Assembly: GCA_027484825.1 (NCBI GenBank)
Contig: JAIXSE010000026.1
Location: 62,001 to 126,000, forward strand
Direction of reading: 5' to 3'
Origin: Rubrivivax sp.
GTDB taxonomy: Bacteria > Pseudomonadota > Gammaproteobacteria > Burkholderiales > Burkholderiaceae_C
DNA length: 64,000 nucleotides
Below, piece after piece: positions 57,127-64,000 of this stretch. The notes below the pieces were generated by a model. It was not told the DNA's origin, searched no databases, and saw only the letters and a program-made list of their open reading frames with translations. Made by a program: the position numbers and the translations under genes. The stretch's first letter is position 1, and every line of letters begins with the position of its first letter.

Positions 57127-59832
57127 TCAGCCCGCCACGGCCACCGTCAGCGCCCTCGCCACCAACGCCCGCTGCTGATGCGCATGCACCACCGCGGACG
57201 CCGTCGCCCCCGCAGCCGTCACCGGCCGTGAGACTTCGCTGAGCTGCATCGCCCCGGCCAGCGGCTCAAGCGCATCCCGCACCAGCGGCCATGCGCCCTG
57301 ATTGCGCGTCTCCTCCTGCACCCACACCAGCGAGGTGGCCGATGGGTAGCCCTTGAGCACATCCGCCAGCTCGTCCGACGGAAACGGATACAGCCGCTCC
57401 ACCCTCACCAGCGCGACCTGCCGAGCCTGCGTCGCCGGCAGCGCTGCCCGTGCGGACAGCAGGTCGTAATAGACCTTGCCACTGCACACCAGCACGCGCT
57501 GCACCTGCGCCCGAACGGCCTCGTCATCGTCGATCACAGGCTGGAAGCGCGCCCCGGCCAGGGATGCCAGCGTCGTGTGGCTGCGGGCCTCGCCCAGCAG
57601 CACCGCCTTGGGCGTCATCACCACCAGCGGCTTGCGGACCGGGTCCAGCGCCTGTTGCAGCAGCAACAGCGCCCACTGCGCCGCCGTTGAAGGGACAGCC
57701 ACACGCAGGTTGTCGGCGCCGCACAGCAGCAGGATGCGGGTCAGGAAGGCGTTGGAGTGCTCTGGCCCCACCCCCTCGTAGCCATGCGGCAGCAGCACGG
57801 TGAGCCCGCTCGCATAGCCCCATTTCTCCTCGCCGCAGCTGAGGTATTGATCCAGGAACACCTGCGCGCCGTTGACGAAGTCGCCGAACTGGGCTTCCCA
57901 CACGGTCATGGCCGACGGGGCGGCCACGCTGTGGCCATACTCGAAGCCCAGCACCGCCTCCTCCGACAGAATCGAGTTGTGCACCTCCAGCGAGGCCTTC
58001 GCGGTGAAGTGCGACAGCGGCGTCCAGGTGGCCGGTCCGGTGACCGACTGGTTGTGCCACACCGCATGTCGATGCAGGAAGGTGCCTCGCTGAACATCCA
58101 GACCCGAAATGCGCAGCGGCACACCCGCCGATAAGGTCAGTGCATGGGCGATGGATTCAGCGGTACACCAGTCGATCGTCTCGGGACGGCCGTCCGGTGT
58201 GGATTCACCGATCGCCAGTCGCTGCCACCGCGCCGCCACGCGGGCCAGCGCCGGATGAGGCTCGAAGCCGCGAGGCACATCGGCCAGGTTGGCCAGTACC
58301 CATCGCAGGGTGTTGGCATCGGGCATCGCGCCCGCCGAGGACGAATGCTCGACGGCCGATGCAGGCCACGGAAGGGGAATTCCGGCGACGCCTTTGCGCG
58401 CAGTCACGGCGGCGTCCTGGGCCTCTCCCTGGGGGCGACCTGGTGCTCGCAGCACGGCGGGATCAAACACCTCCAGAGGTCGCAGCGCCGCCTCGGCAGC
58501 GGCCTCCGTCATCACCCCTCGCTCCACCAGCACCTGGGCATAGGCGGTCGCCACGCCCGGTCGCGACGCCATCTGCGCATACAGCCTGGGCGCGGTGAAC
58601 ATGGGTTCGTCATGCTCGGAATGTCCGAGGCGCCGAAAGCCCACCAGATCGATGACCACATCCGCCCCGAATCGGGCGCGATAGTCCACCGCCAATGCTG
58701 CCACCCGCAGCACCGCCTCCGGATCGTTCGCACTCACCCGCAGCACCGGCGCATCCACCATCCGCGTGACATCAGTGCAGAAGCGGGACTGCTGCTGGTC
58801 CATGCGGTTGGGCTCGGTGAAGCCCAATTGATTGTTGATGATGATGTGGACCACGCCGCCCACTTCATAGCCGGGCTTCAGACCCAGCGCCAGCGTCTCC
58901 ATCACCACGCCCTGGCCGGCGAAGGCGGCGTCCCCATGCATGACGATGGGCAGGCAACCCGGCGCTGCCGTACGGCCCGTGGCGCGCTGCAGGTTGTCGC
59001 CCCGGGCCATCCCCACCACCACCGGATAGACGCTCTGCAGATGCGACGGGTTGCTGGCCAGCGTGACCGCCATGGCGCCGTGCACCGTCGCCAGGGCATA
59101 CCGACCGCCCAGGTGATAGACCAGGTCCTTCTGCCGCTCCGGATGCTGCGGCTGCGGCTCGAAGAAATCCATGATCTCGTCGGCCGGATGCCCCAGCAGA
59201 TTGACCAGCACATTGACGCGGCCCCGATGCGGCATGCCCATCACGCAGCGCGACAGACCCTGCGCCGAAGCACGCGTCAGCACGGCCTCCAGCAAAGGGA
59301 TCAGCGCCTCGTTGCCTTCCAGCGAGAAGCGCTTGCCATGCGGGAAGCGCCGCGACAGGAAGCGCTCCCAGCCTTCCACCTCGGCCAGGCGGCGCAGCAA
59401 AGGCTCGCCGGCTGGCGCAGCGTCAAGCGGTACTGAGCCCATCTCGATGCGCTGCTGCAGCCATTCGCGCCGCTGGGCATCCCGCACCGCCGTCAGATCC
59501 AGCGCGACCGTGCCGCAATACCAGGCTCGCAGCCGCTGATGCAGCTCGCGCGCCCGCAGCGCACCGAGCACGGGTTGATGGTCTTCGCGCAGCGTTGCGT
59601 CGCCGCTGAGGCCGAATTGCTCCAGAGTGGGCAGGTCAGCGTCGGTCACGGACCCCAGCGGGTCCAGCTGCGCAAAGCGATGGCCGTGCCAGCGGAAGGT
59701 GTCGATGAGGGCGGCCACCCCGGGCCTGAGCCGGGGCGCTTCAGCCTGCACCAGGCCTCCCGCTTCGGCTTCACGATCCCAACGACGCAGCGGCGCCCAG
59801 GTGGGCCCTGAGGAAAGGCGATTCACTGACAT
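57127..59832 (-). CDS. Second, orphan 2-oxoglutarate dehydrogenase E1-like protein
   Basis: A 901-residue thiamine-diphosphate E1 related to OdhA. Active-site segments are kept: GMPHRGRVNVLVNLLGH, LASNPSHLQSVYPVVVG, GDAAFAGQGVVMETLAL, RGTFLHRHAVWHNQS, SILSEEAVLGFEYGHS. Differences from the operon OdhA include the N-terminus, which starts MSVNRLSSGPTWAPLRRWD and lacks the NAPYVEE-type E2-docking segment, and TPLSHFTAKASLEVHNSIL in place of IPLQNVAEGQAPFVVIDS. No E2 or E3 gene is beside it, and neither gene next to it is on the same strand in operon spacing. It could be a 2-oxoglutarate or other 2-oxoacid decarboxylase/carboligase, or supply an alternative E1. Catalytic activity is inferred only. 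Confidence 0.88.
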   Translation of the reverse strand: MSVNRLSSGPTWAPLRRWDREAEAGGLVQAEAPRLRPGVAALIDTFRWHGHRFAQLDPLGSVTDADLPTLEQFGLSGDATLREDHQPVLGALRARELHQRLRAWYCGTVALDLTAVRDAQRREWLQQRIEMGSVPLDAAPAGEPLLRRLAEVEGWERFLSRRFPHGKRFSLEGNEALIPLLEAVLTRASAQGLSRCVMGMPHRGRVNVLVNLLGHPADEIMDFFEPQPQHPERQKDLVYHLGGRYALATVHGAMAVTLASNPSHLQSVYPVVVGMARGDNLQRATGRTAAPGCLPIVMHGDAAFAGQGVVMETLALGLKPGYEVGGVVHIIINNQLGFTEPNRMDQQQSRFCTDVTRMVDAPVLRVSANDPEAVLRVAALAVDYRARFGADVVIDLVGFRRLGHSEHDEPMFTAPRLYAQMASRPGVATAYAQVLVERGVMTEAAAEAALRPLEVFDPAVLRAPGRPQGEAQDAAVTARKGVAGIPLPWPASAVEHSSSAGAMPDANTLRWVLANLADVPRGFEPHPALARVAARWQRLAIGESTPDGRPETIDWCTAESIAHALTLSAGVPLRISGLDVQRGTFLHRHAVWHNQSVTGPATWTPLSHFTAKASLEVHNSILSEEAVLGFEYGHSVAAPSAMTVWEAQFGDFVNGAQVFLDQYLSCGEEKWGYASGLTVLLPHGYEGVGPEHSNAFLTRILLLCGADNLRVAVPSTAAQWALLLLQQALDPVRKPLVVMTPKAVLLGEARSHTTLASLAGARFQPVIDDDEAVRAQVQRVLVCSGKVYYDLLSARAALPATQARQVALVRVERLYPFPSDELADVLKGYPSATSLVWVQEETRNQGAWPLVRDALEPLAGAMQLSEVSRPVTAAGATASAVVHAHQQRALVARALTVAVAG

Positions 59833-60021
59833 GTCAACTCCCTAAAGCGACGAACGAGGTCAATCGATCGGCCAGGGATCTCCGTCGACGCTCGACGCGG
59901 CGTCTTGTGCCTGCAGGCGGTCGCACGGCGACGCCCTGCATGAAGCAGTCGGATCCTCCCAGCCTTGCGGAAGCCGGCTCTGCGGCCAGCTCGATGCTTG
60001 TCCCCTTCCAGGTCGCAGCGC

Positions 60022-61563
60022 TCAGACTGCGAAGGTGCGCACCGCGTCGTTCAACTGACGCGCCTGCTCCTGCAGCGCACGGGCGGCTGCGGTGCTCTGC
60101 TCCACCATGGCGGCGTTCTTCTGCGTGGAATCGTCCATCTGCACCACCGCCACATTCACCTGCTCAATGCCGGCGCTCTGCTCCTGGCTGGAGGCGGTGA
60201 TCTCGGCCACGATGTGGCTCACATGGCGAATGCTGCTGACCACCTGGGCCATGGTGCTGCCGGCCTGCTCCACCATGCGGCTGCCCGCGTCCACATGCTG
60301 GACGGAGTCGTCGATCAGACGCTTGATCTCCTTGGCTGCCGTGGCGCTGCGCTGCGCCAGGCTGCGGACTTCGGAGGCGACCACGGCAAAGCCGCGGCCC
60401 TGCTCGCCGGCACGGGCCGCTTCCACCGCCGCATTGAGGGCGAGGATGTTGGTCTGGAAGGCGATGCCGTCGATGACGCTGATGATCTCGACAATGCGGC
60501 GCGACGCGGTGGCGATGGAGTTCATCGTCTCCACCACCTGCCCCACCGCCTGCCCGCCCTCGCTCGCGATATGGGAGGCGGACGAGGCCGAGCTGTTGGC
60601 CTGATGCGCATGGTCGGCGCTGAGCCGCACCGCAGCGGTCAACTGCTCCATCGCCGCGGCGGTTTCCTGCAGGGCGGAGGCCTGCTGCTCGGTGCGGGCC
60701 GACAGGTCCTGGTTGCCCTGCGCGACTTCCAGGGCTGCATTCGCAATGGTGTCGGCCCCGCTGCGCACATCGGTCACGATGCGATGCAGGTTGACCACCA
60801 TGTTCTGCAGCGCCTTCATCAGGCGGGCCACTTCGTCCTTGCCATCGACTTCGATGCGATAGGTCAGGTCGCCGGCGGCGACGGATTCGGCCAGATGGAT
60901 CGCGCGGTCGATCGGCACCGTGATCGAACGTGTGATGAGCACGGCGGTGAAGATCCCGCCGAGCAGCGCCAGCGCCGAGGCGATGATCATGTTGCGCTTG
61001 GCGGCACCGGAGCGCTCATTGGCATCGGTGACGTCGTCTTCCATGCTCTGGGCCTGGTAGTTCACCATCTTGTCGATGAGCGCGTAGTAGCGGGCCTGCG
61101 GGCCGGCCATCTGCTCCTGGTAGACGGTCAGGGCGCCGTCCCGGTCTCCGGCCGCGAGCAGGTCGAAGACCTTGCGCACCACGGCACCGTATTCCTTGCG
61201 AGCCACGGACTGCTCCTCGAAGAGGCGCTTGCTCTCGTCGCTGCTCAGCATCTTCTCGAGCTTGGCCAGGTTCTCGGAGTTGGTCTGCCGGATGACGGCG
61301 TACTCGTCCATGTACTTCTTGGTGGACTCGGGCGTGCTCGACAGCAGCAGGCGGCCGATGGTGATGGCGCCGCGGTCGCCCACGCTCTTGACCTGCGTGG
61401 TCAGGGCGATCAGGGCGTAACGGTCCTCGACCACGGTGCTCATCGTGCGATTGACGCCGTTGATGACGCCAATGCCGACCGCCAGGATGACGAGCAGCAG
61501 GGCAAAGGTCACGGCAAACGCAAGGGCCAGGCGGGTGCCAATGCGTAGATCAGCCAGTTTCAT
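60022..61563 (-). CDS. Methyl-accepting chemotaxis protein
   Basis: A transmembrane chemoreceptor of 513 residues. TM1 is [21 protein letters not shown]; a four-helix-bundle periplasmic sensor follows (residues ~30-190, with TEQQ-like helices such as [19 protein letters not shown]), then TM2 ([19 protein letters not shown]) and a HAMP domain ([20 protein letters not shown]). The signalling hairpin tip is intact: [19 protein letters not shown] then [17 protein letters not shown]. No C-terminal CheR/CheB-binding pentapeptide is seen. The ATG at 61563 (MKLADLRIG) is favoured over a TTG at 61578. The ligand is unknown and no chemotaxis operon is adjacent. Confidence 0.94.
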   Translation of the reverse strand: MKLADLRIGTRLALAFAVTFALLLVILAVGIGVINGVNRTMSTVVEDRYALIALTTQVKSVGDRGAITIGRLLLSSTPESTKKYMDEYAVIRQTNSENLAKLEKMLSSDESKRLFEEQSVARKEYGAVVRKVFDLLAAGDRDGALTVYQEQMAGPQARYYALIDKMVNYQAQSMEDDVTDANERSGAAKRNMIIASALALLGGIFTAVLITRSITVPIDRAIHLAESVAAGDLTYRIEVDGKDEVARLMKALQNMVVNLHRIVTDVRSGADTIANAALEVAQGNQDLSARTEQQASALQETAAAMEQLTAAVRLSADHAHQANSSASSASHIASEGGQAVGQVVETMNSIATASRRIVEIISVIDGIAFQTNILALNAAVEAARAGEQGRGFAVVASEVRSLAQRSATAAKEIKRLIDDSVQHVDAGSRMVEQAGSTMAQVVSSIRHVSHIVAEITASSQEQSAGIEQVNVAVVQMDDSTQKNAAMVEQSTAAARALQEQARQLNDAVRTFAV

Positions 61564-61854
61564 GAAAGCAGCTCCCAAGAGACAGTGAATGTTTGAAATG
61601 TCTGCCTATCAAACCATTGCTTACATTTGGCTGTCTAGGAGGTAACTGCACACAACTGTCAATCCCCTGATTCAAGTGGTCAGGGTGGGAAGTTGTTCAC
61701 GTTTGACCGGGGTGGTTCATCCGACACCCGCCCGGCGTTTCTTGATGTGAAATGGATTTGTGGTGTTCGAGAGACTCTCCTTGCACCTGATGAAATTCTT
61801 CGTGTCGAAAAAAAAGGCATGTCGTGGACATGCCTTGTTCAAGTGGTGCGGTGC
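61564..61854. other. Intergenic region upstream of the chemoreceptor
   Basis: This holds the chemoreceptor upstream region, with TTGACA on the minus strand near 61660 but no matching -10, and the terminator of the giant repeat protein gene at its right end. No other gene is seen. Confidence 0.45.
61808..61836 (-). terminator. Strong terminator of the Ig-like repeat protein gene
   Basis: On the minus strand AAGGCATGTC-CAC-GACATGCCTT is a perfect 10-bp stem followed by a run of eight T (61815-61808). It starts 19 bp after the stop codon at 61855. Confidence 0.92.
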
Positions 61855-64000
61855 TTAGACGCCGGCCGGGCTGTAGGTCGTTCCGGGAGTCGAAACGGTG
61901 GTGACCGTTCCGTTGTTGTCCAGCCAGAAGGTGAGCTGCAGGGTTTCGCTCACATTTCCGCTTTGGTCGATCTGTCGCAGGGTGATCTGGTCTTTGCCAA
62001 CGGCCCACGGGAAGTCTTGAATGCCCACCGTCGCCAAGGTGCCAAGATCGGTCCATGTCGACAGGTCGCCATCGCTGACCTGAATGCGGGCTCCAGCTTC
62101 CAGGTTGTTGACATGGAGTTCACCGGTGCTGGTGGCCAGGTCGAAGATCGGCACGCCATCGGCATCGAACCCCACCAGGCCATTCAAGGTCACCGACAGT
62201 TGCTCGGCCACGGTGTCCTTAATCACACTGATCGTGGTGGGCCGGCTGGCATTGCCCGCGCTATCGATCTGGATGATCTGCAGCGTGTTGCTGCCTTCCG
62301 CCAGTTCAGTGGCCGAGACGCCTGCGGCGGCTCCGTCTTTCCAGGTCGCGCCACCGTCGGTGCTGTACCGATAAGCGGACGCCGAGCCCTGGCCGATTTC
62401 GATCAGGCCACTGGTCGTGATGTAGTAAGGGTCCTGCGCAGTTCCAGAGCCAATCGTGTCGCCGGTGCCGTTGGTTGCAACGTCGATCAATACGGAGGAA
62501 GTGACGATGGCGTAGTCGGCCGGATTGCTGGGCTGGCCCCGCGAAGGGTCCAGAGCGACGAAGCTCACGGTCGTGACATCGCTCCGGTTCCCGCCAGCGT
62601 CGACCTGCCGGAACTCCAAGCCATAGGTCGCAGCGGGATCCCTTGACATGAAGTACCCAGATGCGCCCCCGACGACCACGCTGTCGGCGGTCGTGAGGTC
62701 GTCCCAGGAGCCCGAGGAGCCCTTGGGCCTGACTTGAATCGTGGCCCCTGACTCAAGATTGCCAAACAGCAGTTCGGGACTGTCGGCAGCGTACACCATC
62801 GCCTTGCCCCATTTGTCGTAGCCGACAACCTGAGTCAAGGACACCGTCAGCTTGGCGACGAGGCTGTCCTTCACCAACTCGACCACCAGCGCCTGGCTCG
62901 AATTTCCGGCGGCATCGGTCTGGATGACCTGCACTGTGTTGCTGCCCTCGGCAAACTGATCCGCCGTGATGCTGCTGCCGGAGCCCTGATGCCAGGTCTG
63001 TCCGCCGTCATTGCTGAAACGCCAGGTGGCGCCCGCCTCGGTGCGGATGCTGACGTTGCCGGTGGCGCTGATCATCAGCGGATCGGCGGCCGTCCCGGTG
63101 CCGTTGAGGCTGGGCCAAATGTTGGTGCCCGTTTTCGTGAGCGACATATCCAGGGTCGGCGCCAACGGATTAATCGTATCCCGGGTGACCTGGATGGTGA
63201 CGGGATCGCTGCGGTTGCCCGCCTGGTCGCTCTGAACGATCTGGAGGGTGCTGCGCCCTTCCTTGAGGACGGACGCCGCAATGCTGGCGCCCTGACCCGC
63301 GGTCCAGGTCGCGCCCCCGTCAACGCTGTAAGACCAGGTGGCATTGGGCTCGATGCCGTCCACCGTCACGCTGCCACTGGCGTTGATCAGGCCTGGCAAA
63401 GTGCCGTTGGTTGCTGCGGTGAGGGCATCAGGCGCCATCGTGTCCTTGATCACGGTCAGGCTGGCCGCTGCACTGCGGTTGCCCGCTTCATCGATCTGCA
63501 CCACCTCAACGGTGTTGCTCCCTTCCGTCAGCTCGGACGAGGCAATGCTGGCGCCCTGCCCCGGCGTCCAGGTCTGGCCGCCGTCGGTGGTGTATTCCCA
63601 GCGGGCTTGCGGCTCGACGTTGCCGACGCTCACGCTGCCGCTGCCATTGATCAATCCCGGTGTGGCGCCAACCGTGGTGAGGCTGGGCGCGTCGGGCACC
63701 AGGCTGTCCTTGACCACCGTGGCCGCGGCAGTTGCACTGCGGTTGCCTGCTTCATCGATCTGCGCCACCTGGATCGGGGTGCTGCCTTCACTCAGATCGG
63801 ACGCGGCAATGTTGTCGCCTTGACCCGGTGTCCAGGTCTGGCCGCCGTCAGTGCTGTATTCCCAGCGGGCGCCCGGCTCGAGGTTGCTGACGACCACGCT
63901 GGCGCTGCCGTTGATCAGCCCTGGCTGGGTGCCGATCGTCGTCAGGCTGGGCGCGTCGGGCAGCAGGCTGTCCTTGACCACCGTGGCCGAAGCCGCTGCA
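61855..64000 (-). CDS. Giant Ig-like repeat protein, C-terminal part only (5' end beyond the window)
   Basis: The frame is open through base 64000; the first in-frame GTG inside the window encodes an internal repeat Val, so the true start lies to the right. About 715 residues are visible in seven repeats of 85-110 residues. The three right-most units are closest to one another: each runs from PDAPSL through GLINGSGSV, WEYSTDGGQTWTPGQG and a GSNTVQ-like strand to QIDEAGNRS and VVKDSL. Later units are more diverged and end in the same QxDxAGNxS strand. The C-terminus is short and plain (LDNNGTVTTVSTPG). This is the style of large Ig-like/BapA-type surface adhesins. I do not see a recognisable type I secretion signal or calcium-binding nonapeptides. 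Confidence 0.85.
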   Translation of the reverse strand, partial: AAASATVVKDSLLPDAPSLTTIGTQPGLINGSASVVVSNLEPGARWEYSTDGGQTWTPGQGDNIAASDLSEGSTPIQVAQIDEAGNRSATAAATVVKDSLVPDAPSLTTVGATPGLINGSGSVSVGNVEPQARWEYTTDGGQTWTPGQGASIASSELTEGSNTVEVVQIDEAGNRSAAASLTVIKDTMAPDALTAATNGTLPGLINASGSVTVDGIEPNATWSYSVDGGATWTAGQGASIAASVLKEGRSTLQIVQSDQAGNRSDPVTIQVTRDTINPLAPTLDMSLTKTGTNIWPSLNGTGTAADPLMISATGNVSIRTEAGATWRFSNDGGQTWHQGSGSSITADQFAEGSNTVQVIQTDAAGNSSQALVVELVKDSLVAKLTVSLTQVVGYDKWGKAMVYAADSPELLFGNLESGATIQVRPKGSSGSWDDLTTADSVVVGGASGYFMSRDPAATYGLEFRQVDAGGNRSDVTTVSFVALDPSRGQPSNPADYAIVTSSVLIDVATNGTGDTIGSGTAQDPYYITTSGLIEIGQGSASAYRYSTDGGATWKDGAAAGVSATELAEGSNTLQIIQIDSAGNASRPTTISVIKDTVAEQLSVTLNGLVGFDADGVPIFDLATSTGELHVNNLEAGARIQVSDGDLSTWTDLGTLATVGIQDFPWAVGKDQITLRQIDQSGNVSETLQLTFWLDNNGTVTTVSTPGTTYSPAGV

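Overview
The window looks like a chromosomal segment of a high-GC betaproteobacterium of the order Burkholderiales, probably from the Roseateles/Mitsuaria/Rubrivivax neighbourhood (inference from gene order and protein style, not from a search). It is dominated by conserved housekeeping blocks. Accessory DNA is confined to a tRNA-Leu locus near 17.3-18.2 kb and to the region right of about 53 kb.

Layout. (1) 1-11,025, minus strand: the translation-to-envelope block rpsB-tsf-pyrH-frr-uppS-cdsA-dxr-rseP-bamA-skp-lpxD, with lpxD cut by the left edge. It joins ribosome and elongation factors to isoprenoid and phospholipid precursors and outer-membrane assembly. (2) 11.7-14.5 kb, plus strand: a DadA-like FAD oxidoreductase and the bifunctional NAD(P)HX repair enzyme. 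(3) 14.6-18.2 kb: RNase R, tRNA-Leu(CAG) with a duplicated and inverted copy of its 3' end, and a SUFU-domain protein. (4) 18.4-35.5 kb, minus strand: a tightly packed run, in transcription order ndk, rlmN, pilW/pilF, rodZ, ispG, hisS, yfgM-like, bamB, der, hfq, hflX, hflK, hflC, DUF2065, hisZ, purA, phosphoribosyltransferase. (5) 35.6-47 kb: rluB and scpB with unusually long disordered tails, rluD divergent from bamD, a DinG-type helicase, a YdcH-like small protein, a PP2C phosphatase, a glycine-zipper coiled-coil protein and zapE. (6) 47-52.8 kb, minus strand: the 2-oxoglutarate dehydrogenase operon odhA-odhB-lpdA. (7) 53.4-64 kb: a 2OG-Fe(II) oxygenase, a cysteine-cluster protein, an orphan ABC solute-binding protein, a second orphan E1 (OdhA paralogue), a methyl-accepting chemotaxis protein, and the C-terminal part of a giant Ig-like repeat protein running off the right edge.

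Several signals go beyond routine annotation. Two inverted copies of a roughly 92-bp hairpin element at 54.3-54.75 kb differ by compensatory base-pair changes in the stem while the loop is almost unchanged. The 3' end of tRNA-Leu is present again, with its terminator, 155 bp downstream, and an inverted tRNA tail split by a 21-nt palindrome lies between the copies. A second 2-oxoglutarate dehydrogenase E1 lacks the usual N-terminal E2-docking segment and has no E2/E3 genes beside it. A 12-bp tandem repeat encodes a glycine zipper at the start of an exported protein. BamA has Val where the VRGF/Y motif normally has Gly. I found no CRISPR array, transposase, integrase or complete prophage.
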